A DNA stretch of 50,473 bases from an uncultured Clostridia bacterium (lineage in GTDB: Bacteria > Bacillota > Clostridia > Oscillospirales > CAG-382): positions 1 through 50,473 of the forward strand of contig CANQTR010000005.1 in the NCBI GenBank assembly GCA_947626805.1, given 5' to 3'. Position numbers and translations under genes: made by a program. A model generated the notes under the pieces. That model was not told the DNA's origin and searched no databases. It saw nothing but the letters and a program-made list of their open reading frames with translations. This document shows, in pieces, positions 35,246-44,457 of this stretch; the first letter of the stretch is position 1, and each line of letters opens with the position of its first letter.

Positions 35246-36741
35246 CCTTTCTTTTCTTGCAGGGACGCGAAGAACCGGCGAATCTCCGGCTCGCGGATAC
35301 CGTCGGACGCGTCCAAATACTCATACGGATATTTCGGGAAGGCGATACGGCAAATCTCGTTCCGTTCGGGGGAAACCAACTTCGTGATTGCCCCCGCGCC
35401 GCACGCAAAGACCGTCGAATACTCCTCCATCATCAGCACGTTATACAGATTTTCGGTGCCTTTTTTGGCGTATCCGACGTTTTCGGCATTCCCGACGATG
35501 TTCTTCTGGCGGTACAGGTAATACGGGAACCACCCGCCCGCGCCGAGCGTCCGCCGCGCATACGCAACGCAGGAACGCGCAAGTTCGCCGGCGGGGTCGT
35601 ATACGCCGTCCGCCGAAAACCGCAGCGGCGCCGCCTTTTTGACGCTCAGCGTATGCACCGTGATGTTCTCGAACCCGATACGCATGACGTCCGAAAGGCT
35701 CTTTTCAAAGGTTTCCCGCGTGTCGCCCGGCAATCCGGCAATCAGGTCGGCGTTGACGACGTCGAACCCCTCCCGCATGGCGCATTCGGCCGCGGAAAAG
35801 AACGCGTCCACGCTGTGCTGTCGCCCGATACGGCGGAGCACCTCCGGGTCGGTGGTCTGTGGGTTGACGCTGACGCGGCGCACGCCGCTTGCTTTCAGGA
35901 TATGCAGTTTTTCCGCCGTAATCGTGTCCGGTCGACCTGCCTCAAAGGAAAATTCGCGAATGTCCCCGCCCGGCAGTTCCCGTTCGAGCAGGGAAAGCAA
36001 TTCCCGCAACTGCATTTCGGACAGAATCGACGGCGTCCCGCCGCCGATATACACGGACGTCAGCCGCATCCCCAGTTCGCGAATGACCCGGCAGGTGTCC
36101 CGCACGTCGGCGTGCAGCCGTTCGAGGTAGGCGGGCAGCAGGCTGAGCAGGCGGGGCGTCGCGCAAGAAACGAAGGAGCAGTAGGCGCACCGGGTCGGGC
36201 AGAACGGAATCGAGAGGTAGAGCGCGCAATCGTCGGGGCGGGTATCCCGCAGCATGTCGATTTCGATTCGCGCCGTTTCAACGGCGAGCGAGGCTTTCTC
36301 CGGCAGGACGCCGTAGTCCTCGGTAAACAGTTTCCCCACCGTTTCGGGGGAATAACCGCGGTCCAGATAATATTTTGCCCGTTTGACCGGCCGTAGACCG
36401 AGCAAATACCCCCACGGCAGGGAAAACCCGAACAGTTTCCGCCCCGCCTCCAAGTACGCCTTTCCGAGCGCGAGGGAAGCGAAGTCCGAGGCGGTCATTT
36501 CGACGAACGGACGGTACCCCGCCGTCGAGAAACAGCCAACCTCCGTCCGCCCGCCGGCGGACAGTTCCGTCCGGCAGAAAAAGCCGTCCGCCCGCTCCTC
36601 AAGCAGGAAACGAGCGGCGGGCGCGCCGTCCGTTTCCGCGCCGTCCTCCCGGAACTTTTCGCCGGGGAAATACAGCATACAGAGCGTGCGGAAATAGAAA
36701 TCGTTGAGATATGGGGTCCGGTTGTCAATGACGACTTTCAT
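35242..36741 (-). CDS. hemZ: Oxygen-independent coproporphyrinogen III oxidase-like radical SAM protein HemZ
   Basis: A 499-residue radical SAM enzyme. The first 165 residues are a HemZ-specific region, then IPFCPTRCAYCSF carries the cluster cysteines Cys181, Cys185 and Cys188. YIGGGTPSILS and FSFEAGRPDTIT are HemN-family segments (SAM and substrate binding), and ADLIAGLPGDTRETFEKSL follows. The architecture matches HemZ of Firmicutes. Whether it truly oxidises coproporphyrinogen is uncertain, as many HemN/HemZ homologues have other roles and no other heme gene is in the window. It overlaps dtd and the kinase gene by four bases each. Confidence 0.88.
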   Translation of the reverse strand: MKVVIDNRTPYLNDFYFRTLCMLYFPGEKFREDGAETDGAPAARFLLEERADGFFCRTELSAGGRTEVGCFSTAGYRPFVEMTASDFASLALGKAYLEAGRKLFGFSLPWGYLLGLRPVKRAKYYLDRGYSPETVGKLFTEDYGVLPEKASLAVETARIEIDMLRDTRPDDCALYLSIPFCPTRCAYCSFVSCATPRLLSLLPAYLERLHADVRDTCRVIRELGMRLTSVYIGGGTPSILSEMQLRELLSLLERELPGGDIREFSFEAGRPDTITAEKLHILKASGVRRVSVNPQTTDPEVLRRIGRQHSVDAFFSAAECAMREGFDVVNADLIAGLPGDTRETFEKSLSDVMRIGFENITVHTLSVKKAAPLRFSADGVYDPAGELARSCVAYARRTLGAGGWFPYYLYRQKNIVGNAENVGYAKKGTENLYNVLMMEEYSTVFACGAGAITKLVSPERNEICRIAFPKYPYEYLDASDGIREPEIRRFFASLQEKKG

Positions 36742-37202
36742 GCGTTTCGCTCCTGGTTTCGCAATTCGACGGTATCGATGACCAGATTGACCGGTCCGTC
36801 CAGCACCGCGTCGATACGCATATCCGCGCCGAAAACCCCGCGCTTGACCGGCAGGACCTCGCCGACCGCGTCACAAAACGCGTCGTACATCGGTTTCGCC
36901 TTTTCCGGGCGGGCGGCGTGCGTGCAATCCGGACGGAACCCCCGCCGGACCCGTCCGAGCAGGGTGAAATTGGAAATAATCATCACTTCCCCGCCCACGT
37001 CGGACGCGGAAAGCGCCATCTTTCCGTCCTCGTTTTCAAAAATGCGAAGTCCCGCGAGTTTCGCGCTCCCCCGACGCAAATCGTCGTCCGTATCCGCCGC
37101 GTCGACGCCGACGAACGCGAGCAGACCCGGACCGATTTGCGAAATCAGGCGCCCCGCCACGGTACAGGAGGCGCTTTTTACGCGTTGGACAACAAGTTTC
37201 AC
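36738..37202 (-). CDS. dtd: D-aminoacyl-tRNA deacylase
   Basis: A 154-residue enzyme that hydrolyses D-amino acids mischarged onto tRNA (and Gly from tRNA-Ala). MKLVVQRVKSASCTV is the family N-terminus. The two active-site segments are MIISNFTLLG, where most homologues read SQFTL, and LDGPVNLVID, which contains the cross-subunit Gly-cisPro pair. It functions as a homodimer. The start is GTG at 37202 with GGGGGAA upstream, one base after the rel stop. rel-dtd adjacency is common in Firmicutes. Confidence 0.94.
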   Translation of the reverse strand: MKLVVQRVKSASCTVAGRLISQIGPGLLAFVGVDAADTDDDLRRGSAKLAGLRIFENEDGKMALSASDVGGEVMIISNFTLLGRVRRGFRPDCTHAARPEKAKPMYDAFCDAVGEVLPVKRGVFGADMRIDAVLDGPVNLVIDTVELRNQERNA

Positions 37203-37203
37203 T

Positions 37204-39414
37204 TTATACGTTCCCCCGTGTGACGTCCCGCACCGCGTCGTTCTTGCGAAGTGCGGAGATGATGGACGCGAGATGTCCGGTGTCGCCGCACCGCACGCCG
37301 AAGGTCATGGTAATCGTGTCGCCGCTTTCTTTGGTCGACAGCGAGGTGATTTCCACCTTCATATCCCGCAAAGCGACGGTCAGTTCGGCGATGATGTTCG
37401 GCGTGTAGGTTGCGAACACGTTCAGGAAGGCTTCGAAACCACCCAGCGCGTGCTTTTCCGCCCGGTCGGTCCACGAAGCGGTCACCCAGCGGTCCCGCTC
37501 TTCGGGGCGTTTGAGTCCGTTCTGCACGTTGACGCAATCGTACTTATGAATCGAAATCCCGTATCCTTTGGTGATAAACCCGATGATTCGGTCGCCCGGA
37601 AGCGGCGAACAGCACTTCGCGAACTTGACCGCGCACCCCTCGACGTTATCGACGATGACGCTTTCGGAGGACTTCCGCGCCTTGCGCTCCTCGCGCTCGC
37701 TCTGCTCCGAAATCAGCGCCGGCTGTTTCGGTTTCTGCTCCGGCAGTTCGGGGGAAACCACCCGGTTGAACTCTTCCTTGAGTTTGGTGCCGAGTTTGAC
37801 GGTGTCCATGCCTCCGAAACCGATGCTGTTGTACAGGTCGTCCGCCTCGGCAAAGCCCATGCGCGGCGCGAGCGACGCCATGATTTGGTCCCGTTGCGCG
37901 TCGGTGAAGCGGCGACCGTACCGGCGGAGTTCCCGTTCCACCGCCTGCTTGCCGAGTTCGATATTCTCCGCGCGCATTTCCCGCTTGAAGAACATACGGA
38001 TTTTGTTGCGCGCCTCGCTCGAACGGACGCAAGACAACCAGTCGCGGCTCGGTCCCTTGGAATTCGGGTTGGTCAGCACTTCGACGATTTGCCCGGTCTG
38101 CAGGACCGTGTCTATCGGAACGATGTTGCCGTTGACCTTCGCGCCGACCATCTTATTGCCGACCGCCGAATGAATCGCGTAGGCGAAATCAATCGGCGTA
38201 CTGCCCGCCGGCAGGTTGACGACGTCGCCCTTCGGCGTGAAAACGAAAATCTCGTCGTCGAACAGGTCGATTTTCAGCGCCTGCAGGAACTCGTCGGGGT
38301 CGTTGCCGTCCGCGTCCGTTTCAAGGAGCGAACGAATCCAGTGCAGTTTTTCGTCGAGCGCCTGATTCGCCTGCTCGCCGGACTTGTACTTCCAATGGGC
38401 GGCAAGACCGTACTCCGCCACCTCGTGCATTTCCCAGGTGCGAATCTGCACCTCGAACGGGATACCGCCCGTGCCGATGACCGTCGTGTGCAGGGAACGG
38501 TACAGGTTCTGTTTCGGGGTGGAGATATAATCCTTGAATCGCCCCGGCACGGAATTGAACATCTCGTGTATGATTCCGAGCACCGTATAGCAGTCGAGTT
38601 CCGTGTCGACGATGATACGGAGCGCGTAGAAATCGTAAATTTCGTCGAAGGATTTGTTCTGGTTATACATCTTTTTATAGATGCTGTAAATGCTCTTGAC
38701 CCGTCCTTCGAGTTTGTAGTGGATTTTGTAGGCGTCGAGCCCTTTTGCGACCTTTTGCGTCGCGTCGGCGAGGAAATCCTTGCTTTCGCCGTAGCGTTTC
38801 TCGGTGTCCTTTTTGATTTCCTGAAACCCAATCGGGTCGAGGTAGGAGAGCGCGAGCGTTTCAAGTTCCTGCTTGATACGCTGGATGCCCAGACGGTGCG
38901 CTATCGGCGCGTAGACGTGCATGGTCTCCAGCGCGATGGAGCGCTGTTTTTCCGGCGTGCGGACGGAAAGGGTCCGCATATTGTGCAGGCGGTCAGCCAA
39001 TTTGACGAAGATGACCCGCAAATCCTTCGACATCGCGAGGAACATCTTCCGCAAGTTGCGGATACTCGCCTCCTGCTTGGTTTCAAACGGGATATTCAGT
39101 TTCGTGACCCCGTCGACGATGTCGGCGACGTCCTTTCCGAACTGTTCGCGGATATCCGCGAGCGTGACGCGGTCGGAGCAGTCCTCAATCGTATCGTGCA
39201 GGAACGCCGCGCAAATGGAATTCGTATCGAGCTGGCATTCGTAGACGATGCGGGCGACCGCGACCGGGTGAATGATATAGTCCTCCCCGGAAATGCGTTT
39301 CTGCCCCCGGTGCAATTCCTCCGCGAGGTAGTAGGAGCGCTTGATTTTGTCGATATCGTAACTTCCGCTGGCGTCAATGCGGGCAAAAAGTTCGTTTACA
39401 TCATAGGATTCCAT
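37204..39414 (-). CDS. rel: Bifunctional (p)ppGpp synthetase/hydrolase Rel
   Basis: A 736-residue long RSH protein. Domain order: HD hydrolase (about 20-170, with FLHDTIEDC and KLADRLHNMRTL), synthetase (about 210-350, including GRVKSIYSIYKKM and YRSLHTTVIG), TGS (about 385-450, FVFTPKGDVVNLPAGSTPID), a helical/zinc-finger region with CCSPLPGDRIIGF, and a C-terminal ACT domain (about 660-730). An intact HD motif means it can both make and degrade (p)ppGpp in response to uncharged tRNA on ribosomes. It lies between recJ and dtd. Confidence 0.96.
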   Translation of the reverse strand: MESYDVNELFARIDASGSYDIDKIKRSYYLAEELHRGQKRISGEDYIIHPVAVARIVYECQLDTNSICAAFLHDTIEDCSDRVTLADIREQFGKDVADIVDGVTKLNIPFETKQEASIRNLRKMFLAMSKDLRVIFVKLADRLHNMRTLSVRTPEKQRSIALETMHVYAPIAHRLGIQRIKQELETLALSYLDPIGFQEIKKDTEKRYGESKDFLADATQKVAKGLDAYKIHYKLEGRVKSIYSIYKKMYNQNKSFDEIYDFYALRIIVDTELDCYTVLGIIHEMFNSVPGRFKDYISTPKQNLYRSLHTTVIGTGGIPFEVQIRTWEMHEVAEYGLAAHWKYKSGEQANQALDEKLHWIRSLLETDADGNDPDEFLQALKIDLFDDEIFVFTPKGDVVNLPAGSTPIDFAYAIHSAVGNKMVGAKVNGNIVPIDTVLQTGQIVEVLTNPNSKGPSRDWLSCVRSSEARNKIRMFFKREMRAENIELGKQAVERELRRYGRRFTDAQRDQIMASLAPRMGFAEADDLYNSIGFGGMDTVKLGTKLKEEFNRVVSPELPEQKPKQPALISEQSEREERKARKSSESVIVDNVEGCAVKFAKCCSPLPGDRIIGFITKGYGISIHKYDCVNVQNGLKRPEERDRWVTASWTDRAEKHALGGFEAFLNVFATYTPNIIAELTVALRDMKVEITSLSTKESGDTITMTFGVRCGDTGHLASIISALRKNDAVRDVTRGNV

Positions 39415-39424
39415 GCATCAACCC

Positions 39425-41533
39425 TTATTTCGTTCCGTTCAGCGGGTGGTTCTTCCGCAAGCGGATAAGAACCGGCGATTGGTCGAGATTGACCTTCTTG
39501 CCGACCGGGAGAATCGTCAGTTCGACGACCCTGCCGTCCTCGCTGTATGTACGCGAAATCAGCCCCTCGTCGCAAAGCACGTCGAGAATGATTTTCAGTT
39601 TGCAGTAGGAGACACGCACCCCCTCCTGTTCGAGCCGACTGCAAACGGCGGCGACCGTCGTGCGCTTACTGCTTTCGAGCACGTCCCGCTTGAGGAACTT
39701 ATAGACCTCGCGAAAATCCGCCAGTATCGGCAAATCGGAGGCGGAAATCGGGGACCTGTCCTCCGGGTCGGTCAGGCGGCGGTAGATTTGCTCGCCCTCG
39801 GTACTGCTTTCCTCGTCGATATCGCTCAGGCGCATGGCTTTGACCGTGACCTGCGGGGAACGGTGTCCCATATACTCGTTGATATCCGCCGTGAACACCA
39901 CGTCGTACAGGCACCCTTCGCTCAGGCTGATTTCGCTCGGAATTGAAAACCAAATCGCACTGATTTCCTTTTCACTGCTGTACCGGCGATTGCCCGGACG
40001 CAAGCGGAACTTGCAATGTTTCCCGCCGGAAAGCGGGACGATGTCCACCGCGGCGACGCGGCGCATCATCAGCACCGGCTGCGGGTTCTGCAGGCCGAAC
40101 GGTTCGAGCAGCTGCATTTCTTCGATGCCTTTCATCGTAATATCCGAAAAATCGACTTCGCACTCCACTTCGAGCGGAAGCGACGCGTCCGTCCGCGTCA
40201 GGTATTGCGACGCATACGCGTTGATTCGGCGGCGGAACTCGTCGATTTTATCGATGTCCAGCGAAAGACCCGCCGCAAGTTCGTGCCCGCCGTATTCGCT
40301 CAACAAATCCCCGCAGGACGCGAGCGCGTCCATCAGCGAAAAGCCCTTGATACTTCGCCCGGACCCTTTTGCGACCCCGCCGTCGTAGGAGAACAGGATA
40401 CAGGGCAGCGAATACCGCTCGGCGATTTTCGAGGCGACCACCCCGATGACCCCCTGATGCCACCCCGCCGAACCGAGGACGAAGAAACAGTCGTCGGCGC
40501 AGGAGGCGCGTATCTGCCCAATCGCCTGCTCGTAAATCTCCTGCTCCATCTGCTGACGGAGCTTATTCGTTTCGCAAAGTTCCGCCGCAATGCGGTCGGC
40601 CTCCTCCGGGTCCTCCGTCATCAGCAGTTCCACGGCGCGGGAGGCGGAAGCGATGCGTCCCGCCGCGTTGATACGCGGGGCGAGGACGTAGCCGACCGTC
40701 GAGGAGGTGACTTTTTTCGTCAGCAGTCCGTTCTTGATGATACCGGCGTGCCGCATGAGCGCGAGGATACCGGGCGAGCGGACGGTTTCGAGTTTTTTGA
40801 GCCCCATGGCGGCAATCCGGCGGTTCTCGTCGACGATTGGCATGACGTCGGCGATGGTGCCGAGCGCGACGACGTCCGCGTACCGGTCGCAAATGCGCTG
40901 GGTATCCCCGTCCACCGCGCACAGCAGTTTGAACACCACGCCGACCCCGGCGAGGTCCTTGAACGGGTAATCGCAATCCTCCCGGTGCGGATTGACGACC
41001 GCGACCGCGTCGGGCAGGATTTCACGACAACTGTGGTGGTCGGTGATGACCATGTCGATCCCCTGCTCTTTGGCGTATTTTGCCTCCTCAATCGCCGTAA
41101 TGCCGGTATCGACCGTGACAATCAAATCGAAGCACCCGACCATTCGCTTGATGACCGGCAGGCTCAGCCCATACCCCTCGGAGATGCGGTCGGGAATGAA
41201 ATACTCGCAATGCACCCCGTGTTCGGACAGGTAGGTGTGCAGAATCATCGTCGAGGTCACGCCGTCGACGTCGTAATCGCCGTAAATACAGACGCGCTCC
41301 TTCCGCTCGATTGCCCGGCGAATGCGGGCGACGGCACAGTCCATATCCTTGAGCAGATACGGGTCGTGCAGAGGAATCTCGTCCTTGTGCAGGAACGCGT
41401 GCACTTTTTCCGCGGAATCAAGCCCCCTGTTTGCGAGCAATCTCGCCGTCAGGGGCAGCAGTTCAAGTTCTTCCTGCAGTCGTTTCCAAACGGTTTCGTT
41501 CCCTTCCTGCAGAATCCATTTCCGTTCTGTCAT
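39425..41533 (-). CDS. recJ: Single-stranded-DNA-specific exonuclease RecJ
   Basis: A 702-residue 5'-3' exonuclease of the DHH family used in recombination and mismatch/base excision repair. The metal-binding motifs are CIYGDYDVDGVTSTMIL, IVTVDTGI, MVITDHHSC and the later DHHA1-type segments ASRAVELLMTEDPEEA and GGHELAAGLSLD. The C-terminal extension (about 560-702) resembles that of Firmicutes RecJ. GGAGGCG precedes the ATG. It begins 40 bases after cdaR and ends 10 bases before rel. Confidence 0.94.
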   Translation of the reverse strand: MTERKWILQEGNETVWKRLQEELELLPLTARLLANRGLDSAEKVHAFLHKDEIPLHDPYLLKDMDCAVARIRRAIERKERVCIYGDYDVDGVTSTMILHTYLSEHGVHCEYFIPDRISEGYGLSLPVIKRMVGCFDLIVTVDTGITAIEEAKYAKEQGIDMVITDHHSCREILPDAVAVVNPHREDCDYPFKDLAGVGVVFKLLCAVDGDTQRICDRYADVVALGTIADVMPIVDENRRIAAMGLKKLETVRSPGILALMRHAGIIKNGLLTKKVTSSTVGYVLAPRINAAGRIASASRAVELLMTEDPEEADRIAAELCETNKLRQQMEQEIYEQAIGQIRASCADDCFFVLGSAGWHQGVIGVVASKIAERYSLPCILFSYDGGVAKGSGRSIKGFSLMDALASCGDLLSEYGGHELAAGLSLDIDKIDEFRRRINAYASQYLTRTDASLPLEVECEVDFSDITMKGIEEMQLLEPFGLQNPQPVLMMRRVAAVDIVPLSGGKHCKFRLRPGNRRYSSEKEISAIWFSIPSEISLSEGCLYDVVFTADINEYMGHRSPQVTVKAMRLSDIDEESSTEGEQIYRRLTDPEDRSPISASDLPILADFREVYKFLKRDVLESSKRTTVAAVCSRLEQEGVRVSYCKLKIILDVLCDEGLISRTYSEDGRVVELTILPVGKKVNLDQSPVLIRLRKNHPLNGTK

Positions 41534-41573
41534 TGTTTTTTCGCCTCCTGTTTCTGCATTTGCAGACCGCGCT

Positions 41574-42836
41574 TTATGCGGCGGTCACACGGACCGCCAC
41601 GGTATACGTCGAACCGTCCACACAGACCGCGCTGCTTCCCGTGCTGATTTCGGCGGTGCCGAGAAACTCGTTCTCCGTCGCTTGCGGTTCGAGCGTATTG
41701 TAATCGACAAGAATCGTCATATCGGTCGCGTCATACGCCCGCACGGCGTCCGCCGGTCCGAAAACCGTGACCTCCACCGCGCGGAGTACGTTGACTTTCA
41801 CCGCGCCGCCGGTCGGAAGGTTATACACCGAAATCCGGCTGACCGGGACCGTCACTTTCCGGTAACGGACCTCCGGCAGGACGACCGAATACGAAATTTC
41901 CGCGTCCGGGTCGACCGCGGAAAGCCCGCTCTCCGGCAGATTCTGCTCGAGCAGTTCCCCCGCCGTAACGGACCCGTTCAGGCGGTTGTCCGTGAAGAGC
42001 GTTTCGTCGCACCGGACGGACAGAGACTGCACCTGTTCGAGCGCGGACAGCGGTCCGCGCAATTCCACGCCGGGGACCGAACTGAGGAACTGTGCGTCCT
42101 CCGCACGCCAGACCCCGCCGGTCAGCGCAAGGCGGACCGGGACGGTTTTCCGCCCGTACAGCACGAACGTCACGTCCACCGTACCGGTTTCCACCGTGAC
42201 GTACGGATTGGAAATCTCCGCTTTCGTTTCCGCGTTGCGAAGGCGTATTTCCCCGCTGACGCGGACGCTTTCCCCGGAAATATCCCCGAGCGCAAAACTG
42301 CAGTACGCCTCCGCCGAGCCGATGACGCTCTCCGGTCCGTTTACCCGCACGGTATACAGGCTCTGGACGGTTTCGCCAATCTCATAGGCGGAGGAATAGG
42401 TCTTTTCAATCTGCACGTTGATATTGCGGGAGGTGAACACGTCGACGTAGAGCGTGATATTCGCCACCGACGAGCTTGCCGCCGTCACGCCGCCGGGCGC
42501 GACGACCATGACCGGCAACGTCACCAGTCCGGGCTTGTCGACCGTCGAAATATCCACGTAGGCGCTGAAATCCCCCGCGTCGACGGCGTTGAGCGCGGCA
42601 CGGGTGCCGGACGCGCGCACGTCGATACTTTGCGAGAAACTTTCGGCTTCCGCGACGGTGTAGCCGTTGCTGTGCATGCCGATGATTTCGACGGGGATAC
42701 CCGCAAAGGTCTGCTCGTCGATTTCCGTATCGTATCCAATCGCGTAAAGCCATAAAAGCAGAGCGCCGAACAGCGCCGCGACGAAAATCAGTATCTTCCC
42801 CTTGCGCCCGGATTCCTCTTTTTTCACGGCGTTCAC
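41574..42836 (-). CDS. cdaR: YbbR-domain regulator of diadenylate cyclase, CdaR
   Basis: A 420-residue membrane-anchored protein: a short basic cytoplasmic N-terminus, one transmembrane helix (about 14-34, ILIFVAALFGALLLWLYAIG), then an extracytoplasmic region of repeated YbbR domains. Repeat signatures include GIPVEIIGM, PVMVVAPGG, TVRVNGPESVIGSAEAY, VPVRLALTGGV and EVTVFGPADAVRAYDATDMT. CdaR binds CdaA and modulates c-di-AMP synthesis. The start is GTG. It lies 29 bases after cdaA. The glmM gene that usually follows is not here; recJ follows instead. Confidence 0.92.
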   Translation of the reverse strand: MNAVKKEESGRKGKILIFVAALFGALLLWLYAIGYDTEIDEQTFAGIPVEIIGMHSNGYTVAEAESFSQSIDVRASGTRAALNAVDAGDFSAYVDISTVDKPGLVTLPVMVVAPGGVTAASSSVANITLYVDVFTSRNINVQIEKTYSSAYEIGETVQSLYTVRVNGPESVIGSAEAYCSFALGDISGESVRVSGEIRLRNAETKAEISNPYVTVETGTVDVTFVLYGRKTVPVRLALTGGVWRAEDAQFLSSVPGVELRGPLSALEQVQSLSVRCDETLFTDNRLNGSVTAGELLEQNLPESGLSAVDPDAEISYSVVLPEVRYRKVTVPVSRISVYNLPTGGAVKVNVLRAVEVTVFGPADAVRAYDATDMTILVDYNTLEPQATENEFLGTAEISTGSSAVCVDGSTYTVAVRVTAA

Positions 42837-42865
42837 CCGTCCTTTCTACGCGCGCGTCCCAAACG

Positions 42866-43744
42866 TCACGCTTTCTTGCCGCCCTGCCCTTTGTGGGAAA
42901 GTTTTCCGCGAACGCGGCTGACCACCTTTTCGGTCAGCGCCTCGTCCGCAAGCAAAAGCGTGTTGAGCGCCGACTCAAGGGATTTGCGGTCAAATCCGCG
43001 TTGCAGTTCCCCCTCGACCGCGAGGGAGATGATGCCGTTCTCCTCCGAAACGATAAGCACCACCGCGTCGCTGTTTTCGCTCATGCCGATACCCGCGCGG
43101 TGACGCGTGCCGAGTTCCTTGATGATGTCGGCGTTGGTGGAAAGCGGCAGGACACAGCCCGCCGCGTGCAGGCGACCTTCGCTGATGATGGCGGCGCCGT
43201 CGTGCATGGGCGCCTTGTTGAAAAAAACGTTTTCCAGCAGGAACGCCGAAATCGTCGCGTCCAAAACGGTCCCGGAACGGACGTAATCCTCCAGTTTCGT
43301 ATTGCGCTCAAACACGATGAGCGCGCCGGTCTTATGCTGGGAAAAATACTCCGCCGCGATACAGACCTCGCGAATGACCGGCGCGAGCGCGGCTTTTTGC
43401 GACGCGTCGAGCTTTCCGCGGATATTGCGGAACGTCGTCCCGCCGACCTTTTCCAAAAAACTTCGCAATTCCGGCTGGAAAACGACGATAAGCGAAAGGA
43501 TCCCGACGGAAAAGACGTTCGAAAGGAGGAAATTCAAGGCTTTCATTTGCGCGACGTTGCTGACAAGCAGAATTCCAATCAGCAGAACGATGCCCGCAAG
43601 CAGTTTCGCCGCGCGGCGCTTGCGCATGAACTGGAAAATGTAATAAAAGACGAACGCGACGATGAGGATATCCACGACGTCCACCACGCGAATGGAGCGA
43701 AGTTGATTCCATACATATTGGAAATAGTCCAAAACCGCTGACAC
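42866..43744 (-). CDS. cdaA: Diadenylate cyclase CdaA (c-di-AMP synthase)
   Basis: A 292-residue enzyme that makes c-di-AMP from two ATP; the messenger controls potassium and osmolyte transport and is usually essential. Three transmembrane helices lie at about 20-95, then a DAC domain with the catalytic APMHDGAAII (DGA) and GTRHRAGIGMSE (RHR) motifs. The start is GTG at 43744 with GGAGGG upstream and a typical CdaA N-terminus (DYFQYVWNQLRSIRVVDVVD). An in-frame GTG at 43777 is at or before the predicted transcription start. It heads a transcript from its own promoter. Confidence 0.95.
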   Translation of the reverse strand: MSAVLDYFQYVWNQLRSIRVVDVVDILIVAFVFYYIFQFMRKRRAAKLLAGIVLLIGILLVSNVAQMKALNFLLSNVFSVGILSLIVVFQPELRSFLEKVGGTTFRNIRGKLDASQKAALAPVIREVCIAAEYFSQHKTGALIVFERNTKLEDYVRSGTVLDATISAFLLENVFFNKAPMHDGAAIISEGRLHAAGCVLPLSTNADIIKELGTRHRAGIGMSENSDAVVLIVSEENGIISLAVEGELQRGFDRKSLESALNTLLLADEALTEKVVSRVRGKLSHKGQGGKKA

Positions 43745-43782
43745 GTCCGTTCCCTCCTCTTTTCGAAAAACCGTCACATTTC

Positions 43783-43811
43783 ACTATAACATATCCGTTT
43801 TTACTTGTCAA
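43783..43811 (-). promoter_or_regulatory. Promoter of cdaA-cdaR-recJ-rel
   Basis: Minus strand: perfect TTGACA at 43811-43806, 17-base spacer, TATAGT at 43788-43783. It begins 16 bases after the rdgB stop. There is no terminator between rdgB and this promoter, so read-through is likely. Confidence 0.9.
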
Positions 43812-43827
43812 GCGAAAGGGGAAAATT

Positions 43828-44457
43828 TCATTCCCCGTTCAGAAAGAAATTCCGTTCTTCCGCCTCCGCAAGCAGGTTTTCCAGCGCCCGCCCGCGGTGG
43901 CTGACGGCGTTCTTCGTCGTCCCGTCGAGTTCCGCGAAGGTCTTGCCGAGCGGTTCGTAGAAAAATACCGGGTCGTAGCCGAACCTCCCGTCCCCGCGTT
44001 TCCCGCGTAGGATTTTCCCTTCGACGGTCCCGCGGACGAGGAGCGTCGATTCGACCTCGTTCGGGTCGAATTTCACCGCGCAGATCGCGCAAACGAACCG
44101 CGCCGTGCGCCTGTCGTCCGGCACGTCCCGCAATTCTTCCAGCAGTTTCCGAATGTTCGCCTCGTCGTCCCCGTGTCCGCCGGCATAGCGCGCGGAAAAC
44201 ACCCCCGGCGCGCCGCCGAGCGCGTCCACTTCCAGTCCGCTGTCGTCGGCGACGCAGAGCATTCCCGTCGCGCGCGCGACCGTCAGCGCCTTGCAGTGCG
44301 CGTTGCCCTCGAAGGTGTCCGCGTCCTCGACGAGTTCGCCGGAAAAGCCCGCCTCCCGCATGGAAAGCAGGACGACCGGGAAATTCCGTTCGGCGAAGAA
44401 CCGGTTGAATTCCTCGACTTTGTGGGGATTCCCCGTTGCGAGAACGATTTTCTTCAT
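43828..44457 (-). CDS. rdgB: XTP/dITP diphosphatase (non-canonical purine NTP pyrophosphatase)
   Basis: A 209-residue house-cleaning enzyme of the Ham1/RdgB family that converts dITP, ITP and XTP to monophosphates. Signatures: KIVLATGNPHKVEEFNRFF, TFEGNAHCKAL, VADDSGLEVDALGGAPGVFS, RFGYDPVFF and SHRGRAL. The ATG overlaps the ftsY stop (ATGA). It ends just before the cdaA promoter. Confidence 0.96.
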   Translation of the reverse strand: MKKIVLATGNPHKVEEFNRFFAERNFPVVLLSMREAGFSGELVEDADTFEGNAHCKALTVARATGMLCVADDSGLEVDALGGAPGVFSARYAGGHGDDEANIRKLLEELRDVPDDRRTARFVCAICAVKFDPNEVESTLLVRGTVEGKILRGKRGDGRFGYDPVFFYEPLGKTFAELDGTTKNAVSHRGRALENLLAEAEERNFFLNGE

